Counted from the stretch's first letter, positions 29,777 to 38,976 are shown. The stretch is 64,000 nt of DNA from Kushneria phyllosphaerae (GCF_900312995.1 NZ_ONZI01000004.1:1-64000), one strand, 5' to 3'. The notes: a model not told the origin generated them from the letters alone. Program-made: numbers and translations.

Positions 29777-30850
29777 CTAGCGCTGACGCGCCTTGAGCGA
29801 CTCGCTCAGCTTTTCGTCGACTTCCAACAGCAGCTTCTCGGTGGTTTCCCAGTCGATGCAGGCGTCGGTGATCGACACGCCGTATTCAAGCTGTGACGGA
29901 TCGCTGGTCAGCTTCTGAGCGCCCCAGTGAAGGTGGGACTCGATCATCAGGCCCATGATGGAGGTGTTACCTTCCAGAATCTGCTGGGTGATGTTTTCAA
30001 CCACCAGCGGCTGCAGGGCCGGGTCCTTGTTGGAGTTGGCATGGGAGCAGTCGACCATGATGTTGGTCTTGAGGCCTGCCTTTTCCAGCTCCTTCTCGGC
30101 CAGAGCCACGCTGACGCTGTCATAGTTGGGCTTGCCGTTGCCACCCCGCAGAACGACATGAGCGTTGGCGTTACCGCGGGTACGAATGACGGCGACCTGA
30201 CCCTTCTGATCAATCCCTAGGAAATTATGCGGCGAGGCGACAGAGCACAGCGCATTCATGGCCACATCCAGGCTGCCATCGGTGCCGTTTTTGAAGCCGA
30301 CCGGACCCGAAAGGCCCGAGGCCATCTCACGATGCGTCTGTGACTCGGTAGTACGTGCGCCGATGGCAGACCAGCTGATGCAGTCCTGCAGATACTGCGG
30401 CGAGATCGGGTCCAGAGCTTCGGTGGCCAGTGGCAGGCCCATTTCACAGAGTTCAACGAGCAGGTTGCGCGCCAGGTGAAGCCCTTTCTGGATGTCAAAG
30501 GAGTCATTAAGGTGCGGGTCGTTGATCAGTCCCTTCCAGCCTGTCGTGGTGCGGGGCTTTTCAAAATAGACACGCATGACGATAAACAGCGAGTGACTGA
30601 CACGCTCTGCCAGCGCTTTCAGACGTTTGGCATAGTCCTGTGCGGCTTTTGTGTCATGAATGGAGCAGGGGCCGATGACGACAAGCAGGCGAGGATCCTC
30701 ACCGCTGAGAATACGTTCGATCGTGCGACGGCTCTCGATAACGGTGCGCTCGGCTTCCTCCGACAGGGGAATCTCGCTTTTGAGCGCCTCTGGCGTGATG
30801 AGCACATCCTGAGAGAAAACGTTTAGATTGTTGACCTGTTGCTGTGACAT
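29777..30850 (-). CDS. aroG: 3-deoxy-7-phosphoheptulonate synthase (class I)
   Basis: First enzyme of the shikimate pathway: PEP plus erythrose 4-phosphate to DAHP. 357 residues. VVIGPCSIHD, RVYFEKPRTTTGWKGLINDP, IGARTTESQTHREMASGL, VVLRGGNGKPNYDS and VDCSHANSNKDP are the metal and substrate motifs of the AroFGH type. The start ATG 30850 matches relatives that begin near (I/N)NDLNV; longer in-frame starts lie upstream. Which amino acid inhibits it cannot be read safely, so the paralogue letter is tentative. Confidence 0.93.
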   Translation of the reverse strand: MSQQQVNNLNVFSQDVLITPEALKSEIPLSEEAERTVIESRRTIERILSGEDPRLLVVIGPCSIHDTKAAQDYAKRLKALAERVSHSLFIVMRVYFEKPRTTTGWKGLINDPHLNDSFDIQKGLHLARNLLVELCEMGLPLATEALDPISPQYLQDCISWSAIGARTTESQTHREMASGLSGPVGFKNGTDGSLDVAMNALCSVASPHNFLGIDQKGQVAVIRTRGNANAHVVLRGGNGKPNYDSVSVALAEKELEKAGLKTNIMVDCSHANSNKDPALQPLVVENITQQILEGNTSIMGLMIESHLHWGAQKLTSDPSQLEYGVSITDACIDWETTEKLLLEVDEKLSESLKARQR

Positions 30851-30931
30851 GAGCGTGCAATCCGGCAGTGCTTGGGAATCAAAACGAAGTGTGATCTGCA
30901 TGATACGTGGCTGGTAGAGAATACTACCATG

Positions 30932-30959
30932 GAACCCGGACACTTTTTTGTGGTCTCAA
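30932..30959 (+). promoter_or_regulatory. Low-confidence sigma-E-like promoter in the 311-base aroG-algU gap
   Basis: GAACCC (30932-30937), 16 bases and TCTCA (30954-30958) partly match the sigma-E pattern GAACTT-N16-TCTGA, consistent with AlgU autoregulation. The rest of the gap (30851-31161) holds an imperfect hairpin at 31118-31143 just before the algU ribosome site and no gene that I can support. Confidence 0.3.
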
Positions 30960-31161
30960 TACTTTACAGTTTCCGGGGGTTTCGTATCCGGTAGAGGGAT
31001 GTCGACTTGATGAGGCGTCGATAAAGGGGAACACTAACGCCATGGATCAAGGCCCGGAGCTTTCAGGTTATCACTATGATTTTAATTGTTTGTTACTTTC
31101 CTGACGGGCCTGAAAAGACAGGTTCGAAGGGGTTGAACCCTGTCGTTGCGGGGGATCGCGA

Positions 31162-31770
31162 ATGGGGTTAAAGGAAACGGATCACCAGCTGGTCGAGCGG
31201 GCACAAAAGGGGGACAACCAGGCCTTTGATCTTTTGATACGCAAGTATCAACACAAGGTGATTGGTCTGATAGGTCGCTACGTGCACGACCAGGCAGAAG
31301 TACATGATGTGGCACAGGAAGCCTTTATCAAGGCTTATCGGGCATTGGGACGCTTTCGTAACGAGAGCGCCTTTTATACCTGGATGTACCGCATCGCCAT
31401 TAATACGGCGAAAAATTACCTTGTCGCTCGCGGACGTCGTCCGCCCAACAGCGACATGGATATCAGTGATGCAGAGGTGCTGGATCAGAGCGGGCGACTT
31501 GCTGATATCGACACGCCCGAGTCGGCTATTGCGCGTGACCAGCTTGAGAAGGCCGTCTTCGAGGCCATCGAAAATCTGCCCGAGGATTTGAGAACGGCCA
31601 TCACGCTTCGTGAGTTCGACGGCCTTTCCTATGAGGACATTGCCAGCATCATGCAGTGTCCCGTAGGGACCGTGCGCTCACGTATCTTTCGTGCCAGAGA
31701 GGCCGTGGACAACCGAATCAGGCCGCTGCTTTATCCGGAGCAGCAGGACGATATGGTACGCGAACACTGA
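31162..31770 (+). CDS. algU: RNA polymerase sigma factor AlgU/RpoE
   Basis: Extracytoplasmic-function sigma factor for envelope stress. 202 residues. Region 2 (about 20-90: FDLLIRKYQHKVIGLIGRYVHD, DVAQEAFIKAYRALGRFR, YTWMYRIAINTAKNYL) and region 4 (about 130-185: LPEDLRTAITLREFDGLSYEDIASIMQCPVGTVRSRIFRAR) are intact. The sequence is close to Pseudomonas AlgU and E. coli RpoE. It heads algU-mucA-mucB-mucD, whose products hold it at the membrane. Confidence 0.97.
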   Translation: MGLKETDHQLVERAQKGDNQAFDLLIRKYQHKVIGLIGRYVHDQAEVHDVAQEAFIKAYRALGRFRNESAFYTWMYRIAINTAKNYLVARGRRPPNSDMDISDAEVLDQSGRLADIDTPESAIARDQLEKAVFEAIENLPEDLRTAITLREFDGLSYEDIASIMQCPVGTVRSRIFRAREAVDNRIRPLLYPEQQDDMVREH

Positions 31771-31830
31771 TGCCGGCCCTGAAAGGATCCATGAACAGGA
31801 GAGTGGCTGTTGAGAAGTGAGTCATTGGTA

Positions 31831-31857
31831 AAACTTAATCGATTTTGGACTGTCTAC
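31831..31857 (+). promoter_or_regulatory. Sigma-E-like promoter upstream of mucA
   Basis: AAACTT (31831-31836), 16 bases, TCTAC (31853-31857). The flanking context (AAACTTAAT...TCTAC) recurs before mucD at 33709. It fits the sigma-E/AlgU pattern GAACTT-N16-TCTGA. Confidence 0.55.
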
Positions 31858-31862
31858 CATAG

Positions 31863-31879
31863 CGTGACGATGCGTCACG
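31863..31879 (+). other. Perfect 7-bp hairpin in the mucA leader
   Basis: CGTGACG, ATG loop, CGTCACG at 31863-31879, ending 22 bases before the mucA start and just after the sigma-E-like promoter. Could be a leader structure or a dyad operator. Confidence 0.6.
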
Positions 31880-31901
31880 ACGGGTTTGAGGGTGTCTGGG
31901 T

Positions 31902-32588
31902 ATGAATCAGAAAGTACGGGAATCCCTTTCGGCATTGATGGACGGCGAGTGCAGCGAGTTTGAAACTCGCCGTGTGCTCAAGTCGCTGTCCGAAGAGGCG
32001 TCCGAAGAGGCCGATACCTGGCGTCGTTATCATCTCATGCGCAGTGTCATGCAGCGTGAGAGCGCCATTGATGTATCGACCGACCTGTCTGCCTCCATCC
32101 GGACGCGCCTTGAGCAGGAACATATGGAAGAAGACACCGTAAGTCATGAATCACACCGGCGTACGGTGCCGTTTTCCTTCATGGGCAGCGCTGCCATTGC
32201 GGCCGCTGTCAGCCTGATGGTCATGACCGGGGTTCAGGTGTATCGGGCCAATACGGGCGTGGAAAGCGTGCCCGGCAGCGGCGGTACCAGCAGTCTGGCG
32301 TCGAGCGATGCGGCGACCCTCAATAACGGCGCGGTGGTCGGCGGTGACGGGGCAATGGCGTCGCTGGCGGCTTTTCGTGGCACCGGTGCCGAGGGCGGTA
32401 ATGTGATGCCCATCGGTGCACAGACTTCCTGGTTCATGGCACCGGGCGAAGAGGATGCTGCGCGCAACGATCGCCAGCAGGCTGAAGTACTTCAAAACTA
32501 TCTGAATCGACATGTCGAACAGGCAGGCTATCGCAGCAATGTCTGGATGGCGAACATGCAGGGGCTGGCACCTGCCAGCGGCGAGTAA
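31902..32588 (+). CDS. mucA: Anti-sigma factor MucA/RseA
   Basis: 228-residue inner-membrane protein that binds AlgU until stress proteolysis frees it. The N-terminal anti-sigma domain (about 1-75: ESLSALMDGECSEFETRRVL, TWRRYHLMRSVMQ) is cytoplasmic; one helix at 94-113 crosses the membrane; the periplasmic part is glycine/serine-rich. The C-terminus ends GLAPASGE, with no terminal YVF-like DegS trigger visible, so the protease cue may differ from the E. coli case. The start ATG 31902 has a weak ribosome site. Confidence 0.93.
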   Translation: MNQKVRESLSALMDGECSEFETRRVLKSLSEEASEEADTWRRYHLMRSVMQRESAIDVSTDLSASIRTRLEQEHMEEDTVSHESHRRTVPFSFMGSAAIAAAVSLMVMTGVQVYRANTGVESVPGSGGTSSLASSDAATLNNGAVVGGDGAMASLAAFRGTGAEGGNVMPIGAQTSWFMAPGEEDAARNDRQQAEVLQNYLNRHVEQAGYRSNVWMANMQGLAPASGE

Positions 32589-32604
32589 GGCGGACCTTTA
32601 AGCA

Positions 32605-33624
32605 ATGCGACAGTGGTTTTGTGCTTCTCTGATGGGCGCTGTGCTGTTTTCTCCCCTGTCAGCTGTTCAGGCTGATGCCGGCGAGCCTGCCAGTAATGGC
32701 AGAGCACAGATCTCCTGCAGTCAACTGGACCAGGAGGTGGGTGACAAGGGGGATCAATGGTTCAGGCGCAGCCTGGTGGCCGAGCGTTGTCACGCCTTTC
32801 AGGCGGTGGCACTGCGGCTGGGCATGGGGTCGCTTCGCACCTTTCTCTTTGAGCATCGTATTGATGACGGCCAGGAGCAGGAGCGCATCCAGTTTCTTGA
32901 CGGTCCTGCTGAAACCATTGAGCACCAGGGGCACTCTCCCGGGCTCTGGTGGATGCAGCGCCCGGATGGCTCTGCGCATCTGGCCTCGATTGATGACACC
33001 GTGAAGCAGCTTCAAAAGCATTACGATTTCAGGCTGATCGCGCGTGATGTTGTCGCCGGTCGCAGGGCCGTCGTGCTTGATGTAACGCCTCGCGATGACC
33101 AGCGGCTGCCGCATCGGCTATGGCTGGATATTGCCAGTGGGTTACCGCTTCGACAGCAATTGTTGAATGCTCAGGGACTGGCCGTGGATACCGTGCAGAT
33201 TGTGCGCATCGACTCGCTGGTACGCTCCACGGGCACAATTTATCTTCAGGAACCTGACAGCGATGACATGCTGGATGCGTCCTGGCAGCCGAACTGGTTG
33301 CCGCAGGGATTTTATCGCCAGCCGGCAGCACTGGATGTCACATTGAATGATGCAAGCCTTGAGCGCGAAATCTATAGCGATGGTCTGGCAACGCTCAGTA
33401 TCTTTGCCGGCCCGGTCAAGGACAGTACGGCCCTGCGTGAAGGGGTTCATCAACTGGGCAACTTCCGTGCCGCTGCACGTCATCTGCAACACGATGGCCA
33501 GTCATGGCAGGTCATCGCCGTGGGTGCCATGCCGGCAAGTGTGCTTACCCATGTCGTGTCTCAGGTACATCTGCAACCGGCAAAAGATGGTGGACAGCCA
33601 ACCAGTAGTGAGACGTCTCCCTGA
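32605..33624 (+). CDS. mucB: Sigma-E negative regulatory protein MucB/RseB
   Basis: 339-residue periplasmic protein that shields MucA from proteolysis. The signal peptide spans about 1-23 (FCASLMGAVLFSPLSAVQA). The lipid-binding first domain includes RTFLFEHRIDDGQEQERIQFLDGP, and the second domain contains SWQPNWLPQGFYRQ. Two cysteines (SCSQL, ERCHAF) may pair. Sited 16 bases after mucA. In Pseudomonas mucC follows; here it does not. Confidence 0.92.
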   Translation: MRQWFCASLMGAVLFSPLSAVQADAGEPASNGRAQISCSQLDQEVGDKGDQWFRRSLVAERCHAFQAVALRLGMGSLRTFLFEHRIDDGQEQERIQFLDGPAETIEHQGHSPGLWWMQRPDGSAHLASIDDTVKQLQKHYDFRLIARDVVAGRRAVVLDVTPRDDQRLPHRLWLDIASGLPLRQQLLNAQGLAVDTVQIVRIDSLVRSTGTIYLQEPDSDDMLDASWQPNWLPQGFYRQPAALDVTLNDASLEREIYSDGLATLSIFAGPVKDSTALREGVHQLGNFRAAARHLQHDGQSWQVIAVGAMPASVLTHVVSQVHLQPAKDGGQPTSSETSP

Positions 33625-33708
33625 GTGGTCAGGTGGGGTACGCTGAGCTTGGCCGGGATAACATCGTCAGATTGGCCGGAACAGATCTGCCAGACTGTCA
33701 AAATCGAG

Positions 33709-33735
33709 AAACTTAATTCAGCCTTAATGGTCTAC
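33709..33735 (+). promoter_or_regulatory. Sigma-E-like promoter upstream of mucD
   Basis: AAACTT (33709-33714), 16 bases, TCTAC (33731-33735), in the mucB-mucD gap where mucC would be expected. It shares AAACTTAAT and TCTAC with the site before mucA. Predicted start near 33742. Confidence 0.6.
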
Positions 33736-33820
33736 AGGGTGTTACAGGGCGAGTCTGCTCTTCCTGATGATGTCTGTCTCTGCTACCGCCATAGCCAATA
33801 TGAGTATCCGGAGTCCCAAG

Positions 33821-35308
33821 ATGGCCGATCTCTTATTTAATGACCTGACCGCTACTGATGCTTCTTCCCGTCGCTCGCCTGTCTATCGCTGGCAGGCGCT
33901 GGTTTTATTGATGCTGTTGATGACAGCGCTCATGGCCATGTCCTTGCCGGCCAGAGCCGTTGAACAGAAAAACGGACTGCCGGATTTTACCGCACTGGTT
34001 AAAAGCGCTGCTCCGGCCGTGGTCAATATTTCAACGACCCGGGAGGCGGCTGCTCGCTCCGGCATGATGTCACCTAACCAGCAGCTGCCGGACATCTTTC
34101 GTCATTTCTTTGGTGATCAGATGCCGCCCGGATTCGGCGGCATGCCTGACCAGGGGGGAAGCAGAACGCTGAGCTCACTGGGGTCGGGTTTTATCATCAG
34201 TGATGATGGTTATATCTTGACCAACGCTCACGTGATCGATGGTGCCGATACTGTCACGGTCCGGCTCAACGATCGTCGCGAGCTGAAGGCCAAAGTGATC
34301 GGGCAGGACCAGAAAACGGATATCGCCCTGATCAAGGTGGATGCCAGCGGTCTACCCACGCTCAAGATGGGGGATTCAGACGGCCTTGAAACCGGTGAAT
34401 GGGTTGCCGCCATCGGTTCTCCCTTCGGTTTTGATCACTCCGTAACTGCCGGAATCGTCAGCGCCATCAACCGTACCCTGCCGACCGACAGCTACGTTCC
34501 CTTTATCCAGACCGATGTGGCCATAAACCCGGGCAATTCGGGTGGGCCGCTGTTTAATCTTGACGGTGAAGTTGTCGGCATCAATTCCCAGATATTCACG
34601 CGCAGCGGCGGCTTCATGGGCGTGTCCTTTGCCATCCCGATCAACGTTGCCATGGATATCGCCGACCAGCTCAAGGACAACGGCCATGTTGATCGCGGCT
34701 GGCTGGGTGTCGTCATTCAGCCGGTTTCCGATGATCTTGCCGACTCCTTTGGCCTGGACCATGCCCGCGGTGCCCTGATTGCCGATGTGGCGCCGGACAG
34801 TCCGGCGGCAAAATCGGGCCTGCGCTCCGGCGATATCATTCTCAAGGCCGGAGACAGCGACATCGATACTTCTGATGCGCTGCCGCGTCTCATCGGTCGT
34901 GTATCCCCCGGCGATGGTGTGGACCTGCAGGTACAGCGTGATGGCAAGAAGCAGATGATCAAGGTCACGGTGGGACAGTGGCCCGACACTGACGGTAATA
35001 CCGATGACGTCACTCAGGCCGGCAATGACAGCATTGGTCTGGCCGTCTCTGGACTGAGCGCCGAACAGCGCCAGCAGCTGGGGATCGATGCCGGTGTGCT
35101 GGTTCAGCAGGTGGCACCGGACAGCGCTGCGGCACGTGCCGGGCTACAGCCGGGGGATGTGGTCGTTGAGCTGGCGGGCAAGCCGGTGGATTCCGTCAGT
35201 ACGCTGCGCAAGCTGGTCGGTCAGCTCAATGACAAAAAGGCGGTTCCCGTGCGTATCAATCGCGATGGCGCCACGCTTTTTGTTCCATTAAGACCGGGTT
35301 CGCGTTGA
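33821..35308 (+). CDS. mucD: Periplasmic serine endoprotease MucD (DegP/HtrA family)
   Basis: 495 residues. A signal anchor (LVLLMLLMTALMAMSLPARA, ending about residue 45), a trypsin-like domain with the triad H137 (TNAHV), D167 (TDIALI) and S240 (GNSGG), then two PDZ domains (about 275-370 and 395-485). It degrades misfolded envelope proteins and dampens AlgU signalling in Pseudomonas. ATG 33821 is preferred for CCGGAG 7 bases upstream; in-frame ATGs at 33767, 33770 and 33800 exist. Confidence 0.94.
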   Translation: MADLLFNDLTATDASSRRSPVYRWQALVLLMLLMTALMAMSLPARAVEQKNGLPDFTALVKSAAPAVVNISTTREAAARSGMMSPNQQLPDIFRHFFGDQMPPGFGGMPDQGGSRTLSSLGSGFIISDDGYILTNAHVIDGADTVTVRLNDRRELKAKVIGQDQKTDIALIKVDASGLPTLKMGDSDGLETGEWVAAIGSPFGFDHSVTAGIVSAINRTLPTDSYVPFIQTDVAINPGNSGGPLFNLDGEVVGINSQIFTRSGGFMGVSFAIPINVAMDIADQLKDNGHVDRGWLGVVIQPVSDDLADSFGLDHARGALIADVAPDSPAAKSGLRSGDIILKAGDSDIDTSDALPRLIGRVSPGDGVDLQVQRDGKKQMIKVTVGQWPDTDGNTDDVTQAGNDSIGLAVSGLSAEQRQQLGIDAGVLVQQVAPDSAAARAGLQPGDVVVELAGKPVDSVSTLRKLVGQLNDKKAVPVRINRDGATLFVPLRPGSR

Positions 35309-35323
35309 TCGTTCGTTTCAATC

Positions 35324-35346
35324 AAGGGGCCCCGGGTGGGCCCCTT
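35324..35346 (+). terminator. Perfect 9-bp hairpin after mucD
   Basis: AAGGGGCCC (35324-35332), CGGGT loop, GGGCCCCTT (35338-35346). It lacks a T-run, so termination may be partial. Confidence 0.55.
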
Positions 35347-35420
35347 CATGTGTCACCTGACGCGTATTGCTTTCAGGGCGTCCATCAAGGCACTGCCTAT
35401 CACCTGATACGCCAACACGC

Positions 35421-35426
35421 TACAAT
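35421..35426 (+). promoter_or_regulatory. Candidate -10 for lepA
   Basis: TACAAT at 35421-35426, 90 bases before lepA, without a clear -35. Confidence 0.25.
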
Positions 35427-35500
35427 GCGCCCATTTTCGGCCATGAACAGTACTGGCATTCAATCCGGCACTGATCTTTCATGGCTTACGACGCTTTAAC

Positions 35501-35512
35501 AGGTGATCACCT
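35501..35512 (+). other. 12-bp palindrome covering the lepA ribosome binding site
   Basis: AGGTGATCACCT is a perfect palindrome. Its AGGTGA half is the only good Shine-Dalgarno match before ATG 35516, so a fold or a bound protein would hide the site. Confidence 0.5.
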
Positions 35513-35515
35513 CGA

Positions 35516-37333
35516 ATGACGAATGACGCAAGCAACGGGACGCTGAAACACATCCGCAACTTCTCGATCATCGCCCACATCGACCATGGCAAGTCGACAC
35601 TGGCCGATCGTATCATTCAGATTTGCGGCGGGCTGACCGAGCGCGAGCTCAAGGAGCAGGTGCTCGACTCCATGGAAATTGAGCGTGAGCGCGGCATCAC
35701 GATCAAGGCGCAGTCGGTCACGCTGGATTACAAGGCCGAGGATGGCACGGTCTATCAGCTCAACTTTATCGATACTCCCGGGCACGTTGACTTTTCCTAC
35801 GAGGTATCACGCTCGCTGTATGCCTGTGAGGGGGCGTTGCTGGTGGTGGATGCCGGGCAGGGCGTCGAGGCGCAATCGGTCGCCAACTGCTATACCGCCA
35901 TCGAGCAGGGGCTTGAAGTACTTCCCGTACTCAACAAGATGGATCTGCCTCAGGCCGACCCTGAAAAGGTCATCCACGAGATCGAAGAGATCATTGGCAT
36001 CGAGGCCGCCAACGCTTCTCGCGTTTCAGCCAAGAGCGGTCTTGGCATGGAAGGTCTGCTTGAGCAGCTCGTCCAGGTCATTCCACCGCCCAAAGGTGAT
36101 ATTACCAAGCCCGTTCAGGCGCTGATTATCGACTCCTGGTTTGATAATTATCAGGGGGTGGTTTCACTGGTTCGTCTTTTTGACGGTACGCTCAAAAAGG
36201 GCGAAAAGATCCTGATGAAATCCACCGGGCGTGAGTGGGAAATCAACGATATCGGCATCTTCACACCGCGCCAGACCAGCACCGGAATGCTGCGTGCCGG
36301 TGAGGTCGGATACATTGTTGCCGGTATCAAGGATATCCATGGTGCCCCGGTGGGCGACACCATTACCCACGCCAGGACACCCCAGGTCGAGCGTTTGCCG
36401 GGCTTTCAGAAGGTCAAGCCGCAGGTGTACGCCGGCATGTTCCCGATCAGCTCCGATGACTACGAAGATTTTCGTGATGCGCTCGAAAAGCTGGCGCTCA
36501 ACGATGCCTCTCTGGATTACATCCCGGAAAACTCGGATGCTCTGGGCTTTGGTTTCCGCGTCGGATTTCTGGGCACATTGCACATGGAGATCGTGCAGGA
36601 GCGTCTGGAGCGGGAATACGATCTCGATCTGCTCACGACAGCGCCGACCGTTATCTATGAGCTTGCGATGGAAAGCGGCGAGCTTTTGTACGTCTCCAAC
36701 CCCTCCAAGCTGCCCGACATGTCTTCGGTTCAGGAAATTCGTGAGCCTATCGTGCGTGCCAATATTCTGGTGCCTCAGGAATACGTGGGTAACGTTATCA
36801 ACGAATGTGTGGTTCGTCGCGGTGTCCAGCTTGACATGCAGGTGCTGGGCAGTCAGATGCAGCTGGTCTACGAACTGCCGATGAGTGACGTGGTGATGGA
36901 TTTCTTCGACCGATTGAAGTCCATATCGAAAGGGTACGCTTCACTGGATTACAGCTTTGAGCGCTTCGAGGCTGCCAAGCTTGCGCGCCTTGATGTATTG
37001 ATCAACGGCGAGCGCGTTGATGCGCTGGCCACCATTGTGCATCGCGATCAGTCGCATCATCGTGGCCGCGCTCTGGTCGAAAAGATGCAGGAAATGATCC
37101 CGCGTCAGATGTTTGATGTGGCCATCCAGGCAGCACTGGGTGGCCATGTCGTGGCACGTTCCACCGTCAAGGCGTTGCGCAAGAACGTAACGGCCAAGTG
37201 TTATGGCGGTGACGTGTCGAGAAAGCGCAAGCTGCTGGACAAGCAAAAGCAGGGTAAAAAGCGCATGAAGCAGGTCGGCAAGGTCGAGATCCCGCAGGAT
37301 GCCTTCCTGGCCGTACTGAAAGTCAATGATTGA
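35516..37333 (+). CDS. lepA: Elongation factor 4 (LepA) GTPase
   Basis: 605 residues. Ribosomal back-translocase-type GTPase related to EF-G. G1 AHIDHGKST (20-28), [22 protein letters not shown] and the SAKSGLG motif form the G domain; later domains include [20 protein letters not shown] and the LepA-specific C-terminal end ([21 protein letters not shown]). It is followed by lepB, as in most gammaproteobacteria. Confidence 0.97.
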   Translation: MTNDASNGTLKHIRNFSIIAHIDHGKSTLADRIIQICGGLTERELKEQVLDSMEIERERGITIKAQSVTLDYKAEDGTVYQLNFIDTPGHVDFSYEVSRSLYACEGALLVVDAGQGVEAQSVANCYTAIEQGLEVLPVLNKMDLPQADPEKVIHEIEEIIGIEAANASRVSAKSGLGMEGLLEQLVQVIPPPKGDITKPVQALIIDSWFDNYQGVVSLVRLFDGTLKKGEKILMKSTGREWEINDIGIFTPRQTSTGMLRAGEVGYIVAGIKDIHGAPVGDTITHARTPQVERLPGFQKVKPQVYAGMFPISSDDYEDFRDALEKLALNDASLDYIPENSDALGFGFRVGFLGTLHMEIVQERLEREYDLDLLTTAPTVIYELAMESGELLYVSNPSKLPDMSSVQEIREPIVRANILVPQEYVGNVINECVVRRGVQLDMQVLGSQMQLVYELPMSDVVMDFFDRLKSISKGYASLDYSFERFEAAKLARLDVLINGERVDALATIVHRDQSHHRGRALVEKMQEMIPRQMFDVAIQAALGGHVVARSTVKALRKNVTAKCYGGDVSRKRKLLDKQKQGKKRMKQVGKVEIPQDAFLAVLKVND

Positions 37334-37375
37334 GCGTAGCGCAGGCTTCGCTCCCGTGAGTCGGGAAAGCACGTA

Positions 37376-38173
37376 ATGGATTTTTCACTTCTGCTGGTGG
37401 TAGCCGTCCTTGTGACCGGGGCGATCTGGCTGCTCGATATTGTTGTACTGCGCCGCAGGCGCAAGCCCTCTCCGGGGGGCAGCCGACCGCCGGGAGAAGT
37501 GACCCATGACACTGCGGTGCCCGGGGCGCCAAAGGAGCCCTGGTATGTGGACTATTCCAGAGCCTTTTTCCCGGTACTTCTGGTGGTGCTGGTACTTCGC
37601 TCCTTCGTCATTGAGCCCTTCCAGATCCCGTCGCGCTCCATGGAGCCAACGCTTGATGTGGGAGATTTCATTGCCGTCAGCAAATTCTCCTACGGCCTGC
37701 GCCTGCCAGTGATCAACACCAAAATTCTGGACATTGGCGAGCCCGAGCGTGGCGATATCATGGTGTTTCGTTTTCCGGGGGATACCTCGGTCAACTACAT
37801 CAAGCGCGTGATCGGCGTGCCGGGGGATCGCATTCGCTATCAGGACAAGCAGCTTTACATCAATGGCCAGCCGGTTCGAAAGGACCTGCTGGATGACAAT
37901 AGCGTTGATGATACCCAGGCGCTTTACCGAGAGTATCTCAAGGGCGCCGAGCATCACATTTTCAATAATCTGGATGCGCCCGGTCCACAGATGAGTGAAG
38001 TCACCGTTCCGCCCGGTCACTACTTCATGATGGGCGACAACCGCGATGACTCCAACGATAGCCGTTACTGGGGCTTCGTGCCGGAGGAGAATATCGTGGG
38101 CCGCGCCTTTGGCGTCTGGATGCACTGGAACGGTGGTCTTCCAGACTTCACGAAGGCCAGACTGCTGCACTAA
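37376..38173 (+). CDS. lepB: Signal peptidase I
   Basis: 265 residues. Two membrane helices (about 3-25 and 64-80) anchor a periplasmic protease with the Ser-Lys dyad S88 (PSRSMEPTL) and K143 (YIKRVIGVPGD); MGDNRDDSNDSR is the family box E. It removes signal peptides from exported proteins. ATG 37376 has GGGAAAG upstream. A hairpin-rich gap separates it from rnc. Confidence 0.96.
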   Translation: MDFSLLLVVAVLVTGAIWLLDIVVLRRRRKPSPGGSRPPGEVTHDTAVPGAPKEPWYVDYSRAFFPVLLVVLVLRSFVIEPFQIPSRSMEPTLDVGDFIAVSKFSYGLRLPVINTKILDIGEPERGDIMVFRFPGDTSVNYIKRVIGVPGDRIRYQDKQLYINGQPVRKDLLDDNSVDDTQALYREYLKGAEHHIFNNLDAPGPQMSEVTVPPGHYFMMGDNRDDSNDSRYWGFVPEENIVGRAFGVWMHWNGGLPDFTKARLLH

Positions 38174-38252
38174 AAGGGCCCCCCTTTCTTTCCGTCAGAA
38201 GGTTCTGATGGAAAATCCCATCTGACAGAAGCTGTCGAAGGACAGCTTCTGT
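38173..38252 (+). other. Hairpin-rich lepB-rnc leader, possible RNase III site
   Basis: The 119-base gap contains a weak AAAGGG/CCCTTT stem after lepB (38173-38187), alternative stems at 38194-38226 (GTCAGA with TCTGAC enclosing GATGG with CCATC), and a perfect 12-bp stem with a GAAG loop at 38225-38252. The last resembles the double-stranded target that RNase III cuts in its own E. coli mRNA (inference). It could also weakly terminate lepB. Confidence 0.6.
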
Positions 38253-38292
38253 TATCATTTATGCCTGTTTCATTGATCAAAGCGACTATCTC

Positions 38293-38976
38293 GTGAGCAG
38301 TTCCCTCAATATCCTCAGCGACCGTCTCGGCTATCGTTTTGACGACAAGAGCCGTCTTGAACTTGCCCTGACGCACCGTAGCTACGGCGGTGCCAATAAC
38401 GAGCGGCTGGAGTTTCTGGGCGACTCCATCGTCAATTTTGTCGTGGGTGAGGCGCTTTATGCGCGTTTTCCACAGGCACGCGAAGGGCAGCTATCAAGAC
38501 TCAGAGCGCGGCTTGTAAAGGGAGAAACGCTGGCTGAGCTGGCACGCGAATTCGAACTTGGCCAGTTTCTGCGCCTGGGTTCGGGTGAGATGAAAAGCGG
38601 CGGCCACCGGCGCGATTCCATTCTGGCCGACGCTGTGGAAGCCATCATCGGCGCCATCTATCTTGATAGTGACATGGTCATTGCCAGACGCTGTGTGCTG
38701 TCCTGGTATGAGGCGCGGCTGAACGCACTCAATCTTGAGGATACCCAGAAGGATCCCAAGACCCGGCTGCAGGAGTTTTTACAGTCTCGCCAGATCCCTC
38801 TGCCGCGTTATGAGGTGCTCAATATTGAAGGGGAGGCTCACGCCCAGCAGTTTACGGTCAGCTGCCATGTGGACGTGCTCAAGGCACCGACCAGTGGCTC
38901 CGGTGCCAGCCGACGCCACGCCGAACAGCAGGCGGCCGAGCAGGCGCTGGCACTGATCGAGTCGGCCCGGCGATGA
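38293..38976 (+). CDS. rnc: Ribonuclease III
   Basis: 227-residue double-strand-specific RNase for rRNA and mRNA processing. The signature ERLEFLGDS (38-46) with acidic catalytic residues E40 and D44, then [19 protein letters not shown] holding the second acidic pair; a dsRNA-binding domain spans about 155-225. GTG 38293 has no clear ribosome site, suggesting low translation. It starts the rnc-era-recO-pdxJ series. Confidence 0.96.
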   Translation: MSSSLNILSDRLGYRFDDKSRLELALTHRSYGGANNERLEFLGDSIVNFVVGEALYARFPQAREGQLSRLRARLVKGETLAELAREFELGQFLRLGSGEMKSGGHRRDSILADAVEAIIGAIYLDSDMVIARRCVLSWYEARLNALNLEDTQKDPKTRLQEFLQSRQIPLPRYEVLNIEGEAHAQQFTVSCHVDVLKAPTSGSGASRRHAEQQAAEQALALIESARR

